This document shows, piece after piece, positions 6,881 to 15,340 of a DNA stretch of 52,312 nucleotides. Origin of the DNA: JAVEDQ01 sp035468175 (lineage in GTDB: Bacteria > Actinomycetota > Actinomycetes > Frankiales > Frankiaceae). Position numbers and translations under genes: made by a program. Position 1 is the first letter of the stretch. The number at the start of each line of letters is the position of its first letter. The stretch spans positions 1 to 52,312 of the forward strand of contig DATITC010000045.1 in assembly GCA_035468175.1 (NCBI GenBank), read 5' to 3'. The notes below the pieces were generated by a model. The model was not told the origin of the DNA, did not search any database, and saw only the letters and a program-made list of their open reading frames with translations.

Positions 6881-8305
6881 ATGGCTGATCGGCTGAGTCC
6901 GCTCGACGCGTCCTTCCTCTACATGGAGGACCGGACGACGCCCATGCACGTCGGCGGCGTGGTGATCGTCGACGCCCCCGACGGTGGCTTCGACTACGAG
7001 CAGCTGGTCCTCCTCGTCTCCGAGCGGCTCTCCCAAGTCCCGCGGTACCGGCAGAAGATCCGATGGGTCCCCGGCCACCTGGCGAACCCGGTCTGGGTCG
7101 ACGACGCCCAGTTCGACGTCACCTACCACGTGCGCCGCGGCGCCCTGCCGCGTCCCGGGACCGACGAGCAGCTCCGCGACCTCGTCGGCCGCCTGCAGTC
7201 CCGGCCGCTCGACCGCGCACGACCGCTGTGGGAGGTCTACCTGGTCGAGGGCCTGTCGGGGAACCGGGTCGCGATCATCACCAAGACGCACCACGCGGTC
7301 GTCGACGGCGTCGCAGCCCTCGACATCGGTTCGGTGATGCTCGACCAGACACCCGAGCCGCGTGCGACCCCGAGCGGTTCGTGGGATCCGCAGGCGCCGC
7401 CGTCCGGCGTCGAACTCGTCGGCGAGGCGCTCGTTGACTGGCTCCGTCGCCCGGCCCACGTCGCCGAGGCCGCCAGCACCGCGGCTTTCGCCGCCCTGAC
7501 CGACGCTCGCCGGTTCGCGGGAGCCGCCGGCCGGACCGTCACGGGTGTCCTGTCCGCCGCACGATCCCAGGCCTCGAGCGCGCCGGACAGCCCGCTGAAC
7601 GCCACCATCGGCGAGCAGCGGCGCTTCGGCATGACCGCGACCTCGTTGGAGGACTACAAGCTGGTCCGGAAGGCGCACGGCGGGACCGTCAACGACGTGG
7701 TGCTCGCCGTCGTCGCGGGGGCGCTCCGGAGCTGGTTGCTGACCCGGGGGGAACGGGTGACCCCCTCGACGTCGGTGCGGGCGATGGTGCCGGTCAGCAT
7801 CCGGAGCGACGCGCCGGAAGCCGGGTCGAGCGACTCCGGCGGCAGCACTGGCAACCGCGTTGCCTCGTATTTCGTCGAGTTGCCGGTCGGGGAGCCCGAC
7901 CCGGTCGTACGGCTCTCCCAGATTTCCTACGAGATGGAAGCCCACAAGGCCGCTCAGCAGCTCGTCGGCGCCGAAGCGCTGATCGGTCTGACCGGGTTCG
8001 CGCCCCCGACGCTCCACGCGGCGGCGGCGCGGCTGGCCAGCGACTGGTCGCGGCGCGTGTTCAACCTCGTCGTCACGAACGTGCCCGGCCCCCAGTTCCC
8101 TCTGTACGCGGCCGGGGCGCGGATGCAGTCGCTGTATCCGGTCGTGCCACTCGCGAAGGGGCAGGCCGTGTCGGTCGGCATCACTTCCTACAACGGTGGG
8201 GTGTACTACGGGCTGAACGCCGACCGCGACGCGATGCCGGATGTGGACGTGTTGGCGCAGTGCATCGAGGAATCTCTCGAGGAACTGCTCGAGACGGTGG
8301 GATGA
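6881..8305 (+). CDS. WS/DGAT family wax ester synthase/diacylglycerol O-acyltransferase
   Basis: Encodes 474 residues, the usual length of bacterial WS/DGAT enzymes, which transfer the acyl group of acyl-CoA to diacylglycerol or a fatty alcohol to make storage lipid. The N-terminus MADRLSPLDASFLYMED is typical. The catalytic HHxxxDG motif is intact (HHAVVDG, 137-143). Further family patterns are PLWEVYLVEGL, NDVVLAVVAGALR and NLVVTNVPGP. GGAAGGAG lies 5 nt before the ATG. It is followed by a patatin phospholipase gene after 40 nt, which suggests linked neutral-lipid turnover; triacylglycerol synthase is more likely than wax synthase in an actinomycete, but this is inference. Confidence 0.93.
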   Translation: MADRLSPLDASFLYMEDRTTPMHVGGVVIVDAPDGGFDYEQLVLLVSERLSQVPRYRQKIRWVPGHLANPVWVDDAQFDVTYHVRRGALPRPGTDEQLRDLVGRLQSRPLDRARPLWEVYLVEGLSGNRVAIITKTHHAVVDGVAALDIGSVMLDQTPEPRATPSGSWDPQAPPSGVELVGEALVDWLRRPAHVAEAASTAAFAALTDARRFAGAAGRTVTGVLSAARSQASSAPDSPLNATIGEQRRFGMTATSLEDYKLVRKAHGGTVNDVVLAVVAGALRSWLLTRGERVTPSTSVRAMVPVSIRSDAPEAGSSDSGGSTGNRVASYFVELPVGEPDPVVRLSQISYEMEAHKAAQQLVGAEALIGLTGFAPPTLHAAAARLASDWSRRVFNLVVTNVPGPQFPLYAAGARMQSLYPVVPLAKGQAVSVGITSYNGGVYYGLNADRDAMPDVDVLAQCIEESLEELLETVG

Positions 8306-8345
8306 CCCGCGCGGCGACCGCCGGGCGGCAGCAGAGGGGAAGCTC

Positions 8346-9506
8346 ATGAGCGCGAGAAGCGTCGATCTGAACCAGCAGATCGTTGATCTGACCAGGCCAA
8401 GGCCGGCAACAGGACCGGCGCCGGAGCCCGGGCGGCCGAAGCGCCGCGGTCTGGTCCTCGGAGCGGGCGGTGTGCTGGGCGCGGCATGGACCGTCGGCGC
8501 GCTGCGGGCGCTTGAGCTCGCCACCGGCTGGGATCCCCGCACCGCCGAGGTCGTCGTCGGTACCAGTGCCGGTTCCGTCCTCTCGGCGTTCGTGACCCTC
8601 GGCGTCAGCACCGAGCAGATGGCGAACCACCAGCGCGGCCTCACGGTCGCCGGTGAGCCGCTCGTCGAGTACGACTACGACCGCCAGGCCCCGCTACCTC
8701 CCCGCCCGAAGCTCGGCCGGTTGGGTTCGCGGCAGCTGCTGTTGCAGACCGCCCGGCACCCGATGCGGATTCCTCCGCTCGCAGCGCTGGCCTCCGTGCT
8801 GCCGCCGGGCCGCGGCTCGATCCGCGCTGTGGGCGACCTGGTCGACCGAATCCGCGACGAGGCGACCGCGCTCGGTCTGCGCTCCGCCCACGAGCCCGGC
8901 TGGCCTACCGCCCCGGCGCCCTGGATCGTCACCATGAACTACGACACCGGACGCCGGGTGGTCTTCGGTCGAGACGGATCGCCCGAGGCCGAGCTGGCCG
9001 ACGCGGTCACCGCATCCTGTTCGATCCCGGGCTGGTACGAACCGGTCTCCATCGACGGGCGCCGCTACATCGATGGCGGCACCTGCTCCGCGACGTCGGC
9101 GGACCTGCTGGCGCCGCTCGGACTCGACGAGGTGGTGGTGCTCGCGCCGATGGCGTCGTTCGCCTACGACCGCCCGCGCACTGCCTTCGGGCGCATCGAG
9201 CGGAGCGTGCGCCGCGCGACGACGAAGCGGCTCTTCCGGGAGGCGGCGAAGCTTCGCGCGACCGGTACCCGCGTCACGATGCTCGGTCCCGGGCCGGAAG
9301 ACCTGCAGGTCATCGGCGTGAATATGATGGACGCGGCGCGCCGGGTCCCCGTGTTCGAGATGGCGCTGCGCACCACCGCCGCGGCACTTCGAGGCTCGGC
9401 ACGCTTCGACGCTGGGGGCCATATCCGGATGCCGGACGCCGCCGTGCCACCGGCCGGAACGGACGGGACCTCCGCACTCGGCTCCGCGGCGCCCGTCGCG
9501 AGCTGA
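8346..9506 (+). CDS. Patatin-like phospholipase/lipase
   Basis: Encodes 386 residues of the patatin family (Ser-Asp dyad lipid acyl hydrolases). The oxyanion-hole Gly-rich loop is GLVLGAGGVLG (35-45), the nucleophile elbow GTSAG places Ser74 as nucleophile, and the DGG motif places Asp242 as its partner. No signal peptide is visible, so it is probably cytoplasmic. AGGGGAAG lies before the ATG. It follows the WS/DGAT gene in the same direction, consistent with a role in storage or membrane lipid turnover. Confidence 0.9.
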   Translation: MSARSVDLNQQIVDLTRPRPATGPAPEPGRPKRRGLVLGAGGVLGAAWTVGALRALELATGWDPRTAEVVVGTSAGSVLSAFVTLGVSTEQMANHQRGLTVAGEPLVEYDYDRQAPLPPRPKLGRLGSRQLLLQTARHPMRIPPLAALASVLPPGRGSIRAVGDLVDRIRDEATALGLRSAHEPGWPTAPAPWIVTMNYDTGRRVVFGRDGSPEAELADAVTASCSIPGWYEPVSIDGRRYIDGGTCSATSADLLAPLGLDEVVVLAPMASFAYDRPRTAFGRIERSVRRATTKRLFREAAKLRATGTRVTMLGPGPEDLQVIGVNMMDAARRVPVFEMALRTTAAALRGSARFDAGGHIRMPDAAVPPAGTDGTSALGSAAPVAS

Positions 9507-9515
9507 TCCGACGCC

Positions 9516-10019
9516 ATGCGGGTCTATCTCCCGACCACGCTCGTGGCGCTTCCCGGACTCGTCCGGGACGGTCGGCACGCCGGCGGGTCGGCCTGCGCGG
9601 TGACCCCGGCGCTACGCGAGTGGTACGCCAACGGCGACGAGGAGGAACTCGAGTACGCGGCGCTGTCGCGTGCTGCCCGCCGCTCGATCGAACTGCTCGC
9701 CGACGAGGTGACCGCGCCGCGGCGCCGGGTGGTGATCGCCGCAGACGTTGACGACGCCGACGTGCGGACCGCGGACCTCCGCATGACCGCCCAAGGGCCG
9801 GGGGAGGCCGACGGCCCCGTGGACCCGGCCGAGGTGGAGGTGCTCGTCGACGTCCCTCTCCGGGGCGTCACCGCGGTCCACGTGGACGACGTGAGCACGG
9901 TGCCCCTGGTCCGCGCGGCGCTGGTCGACCCGGAGGACGAGACGGTCCAGGACGACCTCGAGGGCGTTGACCTACTCTGGTACGCGACGCAGGAGATCGA
10001 TCAGCTGCTACCGAGCTGA
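9516..10019 (+). CDS. DUF6912-like protein
   Basis: A 167-residue acidic soluble protein that starts MRVYLPTTLVAL, a pattern I associate with the actinobacterial DUF6912 family. It has an ALREWYANGDEEELEYAAL helix region and a C-terminal HVDD-EDE-rich part ending in LLWYATQEIDQLL. No catalytic motif is recognised. It begins 9 nt after the patatin gene stop and is likely the last gene of the run that starts at 4589. Function unknown. Confidence 0.7.
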   Translation: MRVYLPTTLVALPGLVRDGRHAGGSACAVTPALREWYANGDEEELEYAALSRAARRSIELLADEVTAPRRRVVIAADVDDADVRTADLRMTAQGPGEADGPVDPAEVEVLVDVPLRGVTAVHVDDVSTVPLVRAALVDPEDETVQDDLEGVDLLWYATQEIDQLLPS

Positions 10020-10020
10020 C

Positions 10021-10203
10021 TCAGCGCTGCGAGCGGTCCCGACCCGGCAGCACGGTCACGATGAACAACGCCGCCGAGATGCCGGCGATCAGGTAGAGAC
10101 TCTGCGACAGGATGACCCGGCCACCGTTCTGCACACCCTGGCCGACGAGGAAGAAGACGATTGCGATCGCCAGCGTGACGGCGGCAAACACCCTGCGTGC
10201 CAC
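10021..10203 (-). CDS. Small two-helix membrane protein (60 aa)
   Basis: Sixty residues with two hydrophobic segments (about 5-22 and 33-52) and a basic C-terminus (PGRDRSQR). The GTG start has GGAGG at a 5-nt spacing on the minus strand. It is convergent with the DUF6912-like gene, separated by one base. Function unknown. Confidence 0.6.
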   Translation of the reverse strand: MARRVFAAVTLAIAIVFFLVGQGVQNGGRVILSQSLYLIAGISAALFIVTVLPGRDRSQR

Positions 10204-10255
10204 GGAACCCTCCGGTGGTGTGTGCGGACGAGGTTCACGGTAACCGCTGATCCGA

Positions 10256-10579
10256 TCAGGTGCCGCCGGCGGCGTTCTCCTGCATCTCGTTGATCTTGTC
10301 GGTCGCTTCCTTCTCGCTCATATCGTCCGGGATGTCCTCGCCCAGCTTCTCGGCCAGCGGCCCGAGGTACTTCTTCTGCACGTCGTTGACCGGCTCGTCC
10401 TCGCTGAGGCCGAAGTCGGGGTCGTCCGCGCCCTCTTCCTCATCCGACTCGCTGGCGTTCTCCTCGGCTGACCTTGCGTCCGGGTCCTTGGCCCCGCCAC
10501 CGCTCTCGCCGTCCTGCTCCTCGGCCTGGTCGGTCGTCTCGTCCTGGTTCTTCTCGTCGCTCTGCTCGTCGTCCGCCAC
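10256..10579 (-). CDS. DUF3072 domain protein with acidic N-terminus
   Basis: Encodes 107 residues. The first ~60 are extremely acidic (runs of Glu, Asp, Ser) and probably disordered. The C-terminal ~45 residues match DUF3072: VNDVQKKYLGPLAEKLGE, then SEKEATDKINEMQ. GTG 10579 is chosen because AGGGAAGG lies 8 nt upstream and the residues before it read as noise; the frame is open to 10759. Function unknown; related proteins are small and soluble. Confidence 0.65.
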   Translation of the reverse strand: MADDEQSDEKNQDETTDQAEEQDGESGGGAKDPDARSAEENASESDEEEGADDPDFGLSEDEPVNDVQKKYLGPLAEKLGEDIPDDMSEKEATDKINEMQENAAGGT

Positions 10580-10893
10580 GCGGGCTGCCTTCCCTCTCGA
10601 CGTCGTCGTCGCCGGCTGTCGCCCCTGCGGAGGTCCAGCACGGCCGGGCGAGCGCGCGAATTCGGCGCTCGCCCGGGCCCTACCCCGGTGAGGGGAGGCG
10701 CTACCCGTGCGAAGGTCACCGACCGCGGCCGGTCTTGCGTCGGTCGTCGAGGGCGTCATGCGGACGGACGAATTTCCGCGAGTTCCCCCTCGACCCGAGT
10801 CGCCGCGGCGTAGCGTTCCCTTGCCCTGATCAACAAGGGCCTGGCACCGCCACGCGGTGACAGCTCCAGCAGCACGGCTTTGGTGAGGTTCGG
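10580..10893. other. Intergenic region with promoter candidate for the PP2C gene
   Basis: About 314 bases between the divergent DUF3072 and PP2C genes. A TAGCGT hexamer (10811-10816) fits the actinobacterial TANNNT -10 consensus and would give a leader of about 70 nt for the phosphatase. No good -35 box is seen, and no convincing small gene. GC-rich inverted repeats are present but not stronger than the background. Confidence 0.4.
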
Positions 10894-11784
10894 GTGGCGA
10901 TCGGCGTGCGGTGGGGGGCCGCGACCGACGCCGGTCGCGTCCGCGAGTTGAACGAGGACAGCCTGCTGGCCGAGCCTCCTCTGTTCGCCGTCGCCGACGG
11001 CGTCGGCGGACACGCGGCCGGTGAGGTCGCGAGCGGTATCGCCGTCGCCGGGCTGGGTCGATTCGTGGGCAGCCGGGCGGTCGAGGCGTCGTCAGTCCTG
11101 GCGGCGGTACGCAACGCGAACGTCGACATCCGCGCGCACGCCACCGACCTGCCGCAGGCGAACAGCGAGGCGCAGCGAGGGATGGGCAGCACCGTCGTCG
11201 GCCTCGCCCTCAGCTGGTCGGACGGCGGTGACACGGTCCTCGTCTTCAATGTCGGCGATTCGCGGGTTTTTTGCCTGTCCGAAGGTCGGCTCGTCCAGAT
11301 CTCCCGGGACCACTCGCTTGTCGACGAGCTGCTGCGGGCCGGGCACATCTCCGCCGAGGAGGCGTTGGTTCATCCGCATCGCAGCGTCATCACGCGGGCG
11401 CTCGGGGCGGCTGAGGACGTCGACGTCGACAGCTGGCAGGTCGAGCCGCGCCTCGGCGACCGGTACCTGCTGTGCTCCGACGGCCTGACCAACGAGGTCG
11501 GGTTCGACGAGGTACAGCACGTCCTCAGCGCCGTCGAGGACCCGCAGGAGGCAGCGCAGCAGCTGGTGCAGCTGGCGCTCGACCACGGCGGCCGGGACAA
11601 CGTCACCGCCGTGGTCGTCGAGGTCTCGTCGGTCGCACCGAACGGGGGTGCCACCGGTGGCCCGGGCACCCTCGCGAGCCCGGTCGACCGAGCCGCCGGT
11701 CCGGCCGTCCTGGGGGATGAGCCGAGCACGAAGCCGCTCCCTTCGGTCGTCCCGGAACCGCCCCGGCCGCGACCGCACCCTTGA
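10894..11784 (+). CDS. PP2C-type Ser/Thr protein phosphatase
   Basis: Encodes 296 residues; the PPM/PP2C catalytic domain covers residues ~5-245. Metal-binding and catalytic motifs are all present: RELNEDS (18-23 region), ADGVGGH (34-40), GMGSTVV (97-103), NVGDSRVF, LCSDGLTNEV and GGRDNVTAVVV. The remaining ~50 residues are a Pro-rich tail without a membrane segment, unlike PstP, so the enzyme is probably cytosolic. It would remove phosphate from Ser/Thr of kinase substrates using Mn/Mg. The GTG start follows GAGGTT. It stands alone, with no kinase gene next to it. Confidence 0.92.
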   Translation: MAIGVRWGAATDAGRVRELNEDSLLAEPPLFAVADGVGGHAAGEVASGIAVAGLGRFVGSRAVEASSVLAAVRNANVDIRAHATDLPQANSEAQRGMGSTVVGLALSWSDGGDTVLVFNVGDSRVFCLSEGRLVQISRDHSLVDELLRAGHISAEEALVHPHRSVITRALGAAEDVDVDSWQVEPRLGDRYLLCSDGLTNEVGFDEVQHVLSAVEDPQEAAQQLVQLALDHGGRDNVTAVVVEVSSVAPNGGATGGPGTLASPVDRAAGPAVLGDEPSTKPLPSVVPEPPRPRPHP

Positions 11785-12065
11785 TCGACACAAGCTATTT
11801 ACCGGACGTTCTTGCGAGTCGACCCGCCCGGCAGCGGGGTGCGGCCTAGCGTTCGTCCCGGTGGGTACCTCCCTCGAGCAACGAGCCGGCGGAGCCGCTG
11901 CGGCGGTCCGAGGGCAGCGGCGTGCGGTCTGGATCCGGGCCCGGGCGCCGCCGGTGGGACCGGCAGTCGGTGCGCACCCGCGCTCCGTTCCGGCCCCGGG
12001 GTCGGAGAAGACGGAGCCGGACGAACCGCGACGCGACCCGTCCCTCCTCCTGCAAAGGCCGACCG
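11785..12065 (+). other. Long leader region upstream of phoH
   Basis: About 280 bases without a credible gene. A TAGCGT hexamer at 11847-11852 could be a -10 box, giving a leader of roughly 205 nt. Just after it a stem can form between CCCTCG (11871-11876) and CGAGGG (11909-11914), enclosing a GC-rich inner hairpin. I do not recognise a known riboswitch family. Confidence 0.3.
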
Positions 12066-13376
12066 TTGCCCGTGCTCAAGACCTACGTCCTCGACACCAG
12101 CGTTGTGTTGTCCGACCCGCGGGCGCTCGGCGCCTTCGACGAACACGACCTCGTACTGCCTCTGCCCGTGCTCGGTGAGCTGGAGGGCAAGCGGCACCAC
12201 CCCGACCTCGGATGGGCCGCCCGACAGGCCCTCCGCCGCTTGGAGGCCCTCCGGCTCCGGTACGGCGGGCTCGACAGCCCGGTCCCGGTGAACGACGCCG
12301 GCGGGACACTGCGGGTGGAGATGAACCACCGGGACCTCGGTGGCCTACCCGCCGGTCTCCGCGGCGAGGGCAACGACGTGCGCATCTTGGCCGTCGCGGC
12401 CAACCTCGCCGCCGAGGGCGCGGAGGTCACCCTGGTCAGCAAGGATCTCCCGCTGCGCCTGAAGGCTTCCGTCGCCGGCGTCCTCGCCGAGGACTACCGC
12501 CGCCGGCAGGCCGTCGACGCCTCGTGGTCCGGAGTCGTCGAGGTCGACGTCGCCGGCTCCACGGTGGACGCACTGTTCAAGCAACGGTCGCTCGACCTGG
12601 CCGAAGTCTGCGAGGCGGAACTGCAGGACCTGCCGGTCAACTCCGGCGCGGTGCTGCACGCCGGCAGCCAGAGCGCCCTCGCCCGGCTCCGGGCGGACAA
12701 GCGGCTGCACCTGATCCCCGACCGGCCCCTGTTCGGCGTGCACGGTCGCAGTGCCGAACAGCGGGTCGCCCTCGACCTGCTGGCCGACCCGTCGCTCGGC
12801 GTCGTCTCGCTCGGCGGGCCGGCCGGCACCGGGAAGACGGTCCTTGCGCTCGCTGCGGGACTCGAGGCCGTCCTCGAGCAGCGCGCGTTCCGCAAGCTCG
12901 TCGTGTTCCGCCCGCTCTACGCCGTCGGCGGCCAGGATCTCGGGTACCTGCCCGGCGGACAGGACGAGAAGATGGAGCCGTGGGCGGCGGCGGTGAACGA
13001 CGCCTTGGAGGCGGTCACCTCCCGCGAGGTGATCGAGGAGGTGCACGCCCGCGGTCTCATCGAGGTCGTGCCGCTGACCCACATCCGCGGGCGGACGCTC
13101 TCCGGGACCTGGGTCGTCGTCGACGAGGTGCAGAATCTGGAGCGGACGGTGCTGCTCGCCGCCCTGTCACGACTCGGTGAGGACAGCCGGGCGGTGCTGT
13201 GCTGGGACATCGCGCAGCGGGACAACCTGCACGTCGGGCGGCACGACGGCATCGTCAGCGTCGTCGATGGGCTCAAGGGGCACCCGCTGTTCGGGCATGT
13301 GTCGCTGACCCGGTCCGAGCGCTCCCCGGTGGCGGCACTGGCAAGCCGACTGCTCGAGGAGCCCGACGAATTCTGA
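12066..13376 (+). CDS. phoH: PIN domain-PhoH family ATPase/ribonuclease
   Basis: Encodes about 436 residues of the PhoH2 type, a PIN RNase domain fused to a PhoH helicase-like ATPase. The PIN acidic residues are visible: Asp10 in YVLDTSVVL, Glu38 in VLGELE, Asp104 in GNDVRI and Asp127 in VSKDLPL. The ATPase has Walker A GPAGTGKT (251-258) and Walker B VVVDEVQNL. PhoH2 proteins unwind and cleave RNA. TTG 12066 was chosen because AAAGG lies 7 nt upstream; GTG 12072 is the alternative. A strong inverted repeat at 13532-13570 lies downstream. Confidence 0.92.
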   Translation: MPVLKTYVLDTSVVLSDPRALGAFDEHDLVLPLPVLGELEGKRHHPDLGWAARQALRRLEALRLRYGGLDSPVPVNDAGGTLRVEMNHRDLGGLPAGLRGEGNDVRILAVAANLAAEGAEVTLVSKDLPLRLKASVAGVLAEDYRRRQAVDASWSGVVEVDVAGSTVDALFKQRSLDLAEVCEAELQDLPVNSGAVLHAGSQSALARLRADKRLHLIPDRPLFGVHGRSAEQRVALDLLADPSLGVVSLGGPAGTGKTVLALAAGLEAVLEQRAFRKLVVFRPLYAVGGQDLGYLPGGQDEKMEPWAAAVNDALEAVTSREVIEEVHARGLIEVVPLTHIRGRTLSGTWVVVDEVQNLERTVLLAALSRLGEDSRAVLCWDIAQRDNLHVGRHDGIVSVVDGLKGHPLFGHVSLTRSERSPVAALASRLLEEPDEF

Positions 13377-13413
13377 CCGGATCCCGCGCCGAGCGTCACG
13401 CGGCGGCGACTTC

Positions 13414-13454
13414 CCCGGTTCCTGAGGTGTTGCCTTCGGGGGGAGGGAACCGGG
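13414..13454 (+). terminator. Inverted repeat downstream of phoH
   Basis: CCCGGTTCC (13414-13422) pairs with GGAACCGGG (13446-13454) around a 23-nt loop. It begins 38 nt after the phoH stop. No U-tract follows; in this GC-rich DNA it may still act as a terminator or RNA-stability element. Confidence 0.4.
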
Positions 13455-13531
13455 AGGCCGCGATTCGCAGCGGGAGTCGTCGGGCGCGTCCAGGCGTCCG
13501 ACGCCACGCGCGACGCGGTGCCCGTGCAGGT

Positions 13532-13570
13532 GCGGGCGGTGTGCGGTCGGGGGGCCTGCACACCGCCCGC
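13532..13570 (+). terminator. Strong 13-bp hairpin downstream of phoH
   Basis: A perfect 13-bp inverted repeat, GCGGGCGGTGTGC (13532-13544) and GCACACCGCCCGC (13558-13570), with a 13-nt loop and no U-tract. It lies between phoH and the promoter-like TAGCCT of the AlkB-like gene, so it probably ends phoH transcription. Confidence 0.65.
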
Positions 13571-13620
13571 TCCCGTGTCCGGGCTTCGCGGCCCGGCCCT
13601 GGTGACCTAGCCTCGGATGC

Positions 13621-14268
13621 GTGGACACGACCACCACGCCGTGGATCGCCGGCACCGTGCGTCGGCACTGGCTCGATGCCACGTCGTGGGTCGATCTGGC
13701 TCCTGGCTGGCTCCGCGACCCGGATGATGTCTACTCCGCACTCCTCGACGGCCTGCCCTGGCGTCAGGCTCGGCTGTGGCGTTACGACCACCACGTGACG
13801 GAACCCCGGCTCACCGCGGGAACCCGCCCGCAGGCCCATCCGGCACTGGTCGCCGCCACCAAGGCGCTGCGGCGCCACTACGGCGTCGACTTCGACGGTC
13901 CCGCACTCGCTCTCTACCGCGACGGCCGCGACGCGTTGGGCGCCCACCGCGACCGGGAACTCCGGCACACCTCGGACACCCTGATCGCCATCCTCAGCCT
14001 CGGGGCGCGACGGCCGTGGATCGTCACGCCGCGCGGTGCCGCGGATACCGGCCGGGCAGCCGCGGGCGCGGTAGACCTCGCGCCGCGCAGCGGAGACCTC
14101 CTCGTCCTCGGTGGCCGGGCGCAGGCCGACTGGCTGCACGGGGTGCCGCCTCAGCCGGGACTGCGTGCCGGGCGCATGTCGGTGCAGTGGCGCTGGACCT
14201 CCGGCACCGGCCCGCCCGAACACGGGCCCGGCTACCGGGCACCGCGCAACTACAACGGCCGGTCCTGA
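13621..14268 (+). CDS. AlkB-like 2-oxoglutarate/Fe(II)-dependent dioxygenase
   Basis: Encodes 215 residues. The Fe(II) triad is visible as HRD (His109, Asp111) and His173 in WLHGVP; the 2-oxoglutarate-binding Arg residues fall in GRMSVQWRW (Arg185 and Arg191). NYNGRS at the end and a RPWIVTPRG strand are typical of actinobacterial AlkB-like proteins. Homologues repair alkylated bases by oxidative demethylation. The GTG start lies 7 nt after TAGCCT (13608-13613), a likely -10 box, so the mRNA is probably leaderless. No other repair gene is adjacent. Confidence 0.85.
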   Translation: MDTTTTPWIAGTVRRHWLDATSWVDLAPGWLRDPDDVYSALLDGLPWRQARLWRYDHHVTEPRLTAGTRPQAHPALVAATKALRRHYGVDFDGPALALYRDGRDALGAHRDRELRHTSDTLIAILSLGARRPWIVTPRGAADTGRAAAGAVDLAPRSGDLLVLGGRAQADWLHGVPPQPGLRAGRMSVQWRWTSGTGPPEHGPGYRAPRNYNGRS

Positions 14269-14563
14269 GAGGCGAGTGGGCACAAGCCGGGCCGCGCCCG
14301 ACCACGAGTAATGGTGCGCGGTCGCGCGGGAGCCGGCGGCCTCGCGTACGTCGCGGCGGCGATGTGGCGGCGTTTTCGCGGCCCTGACCGCGCTAACCTC
14401 GCCAAGTTCCGGCGGCCTCGCTCCGCGTGCGAAGTGCCGATCCCGCGCGGATCAACCGGCTGCCCGAGGCGCTGGATTCCTACCCACCTGCCTCACACTG
14501 CTGCCGCACTCAGCCGGTCCCGAACGAGCCGCCCTGAACATGAGGGTCTGTGCCGCGCACAGC
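14269..14563. other. Intergenic region without recognised content
   Basis: Nearly 300 bases between convergent genes. Open frames exist on both strands but their products look like GC-rich noise (Arg, Pro and Ser runs). No convincing terminator, repeat or RNA gene was found. Confidence 0.4.
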
Positions 14564-15010
14564 TCAGCTCAGCAGGGCCGCCATCCGGAGGCGCAGTGCG
14601 GTGGCCGCCGAGTACGGCCGGACCATGACCGCGAACGCGACGATCCGACCCTCCCCATCGATGGTGAGGATGTCGACACCGTCGAGGTCCCGGTCATCGA
14701 CCCGGGCCCGGAAGCGCAGCACATGACCGTCCGGCGAGGTGAACTCCGCCGTGTAGGCGAAGTCCTCGAACACCGTCCCGACCGCCATCAGCACCGGCGC
14801 GACCTGGTCCCGCCCCTGGTAGAGCCGGTGGACGATCGGGCTCTCGAACACGACGTCCTCGGCAAGCAGGGCGATCGCCGCGGACATGTTCCCGCCCTCT
14901 ACGGCGGCGCGGAACGCGCGTGCGGTCCGTTCGGCGGAACTGGCGGCACCGGGACCACTGGCGGACCCGGCACCACCGTCGGTGCTGGCGGCGCTGTCTG
15001 ACGTCTGCAT
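14564..15010 (-). CDS. NTF2-like (SnoaL-type) protein
   Basis: Encodes 148 residues. After a disordered Ser/Ala/Gly N-terminus (~25 residues) comes a cone-like NTF2 fold pattern: RTARAFRAAVEGGNMSAAI, LLAEDVVFESPI, YQGRDQVAPVL and RFRARVDDRDLDGVDILTID. Such domains serve as small-molecule binding or isomerase scaffolds. No specific catalytic assignment is possible. It is divergent from the small membrane protein at 15129. Confidence 0.75.
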   Translation of the reverse strand: MQTSDSAASTDGGAGSASGPGAASSAERTARAFRAAVEGGNMSAAIALLAEDVVFESPIVHRLYQGRDQVAPVLMAVGTVFEDFAYTAEFTSPDGHVLRFRARVDDRDLDGVDILTIDGEGRIVAFAVMVRPYSAATALRLRMAALLS

Positions 15011-15128
15011 GCGGTCAGCGTAGGACGTCGAGTTCGGCGAAGCCCCGGCGCCGTCGTCGCATCGGTGCTACATACATCGTCGACAGATGCGGAGCGTTCG
15101 TGGGCCGGCGCGGAACGGAGGTGCGCTC

Positions 15129-15326
15129 ATGGCGACACATGCTTCGGAAACCGGCGACGAGCGGTCCGAGGGCTTGCGTCCGAGGCCGTTCGGACTGCTG
15201 CTCATCGGGATCGGCGACTTCCTCGGTGCGGTCGGCGTCGGGAACGTCGTCCTCGGGCAGCCGGCCCTGCTGTGGCTGCTGATCGCGGGAGCAATGCTGC
15301 TCTGGGGAATCGCCGCCTGCGACTGA
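15129..15326 (+). CDS. Small membrane protein (65 aa)
   Basis: Sixty-five residues: a charged N-terminus of about 20 residues, then two hydrophobic segments (FGLLLIGIGDFLGAVGVG and ALLWLLIAGAMLLWGIAA). A GGAGG at 7-nt spacing before the ATG supports translation. It is convergent with the threonine ammonia-lyase gene. Function unknown. Confidence 0.65.
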   Translation: MATHASETGDERSEGLRPRPFGLLLIGIGDFLGAVGVGNVVLGQPALLWLLIAGAMLLWGIAACD

Positions 15327-15340
15327 GCGGAAACACCTGG

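Noticed and set aside
4856..8644. A 1262-codon open frame on the minus strand
   Set aside because: It lies opposite the CpaE-like and WS/DGAT genes, which have clear domains and ribosome binding sites. The product is a monotonous Arg/Gly/Asp/Val mix, a common artefact of high-GC codon bias.
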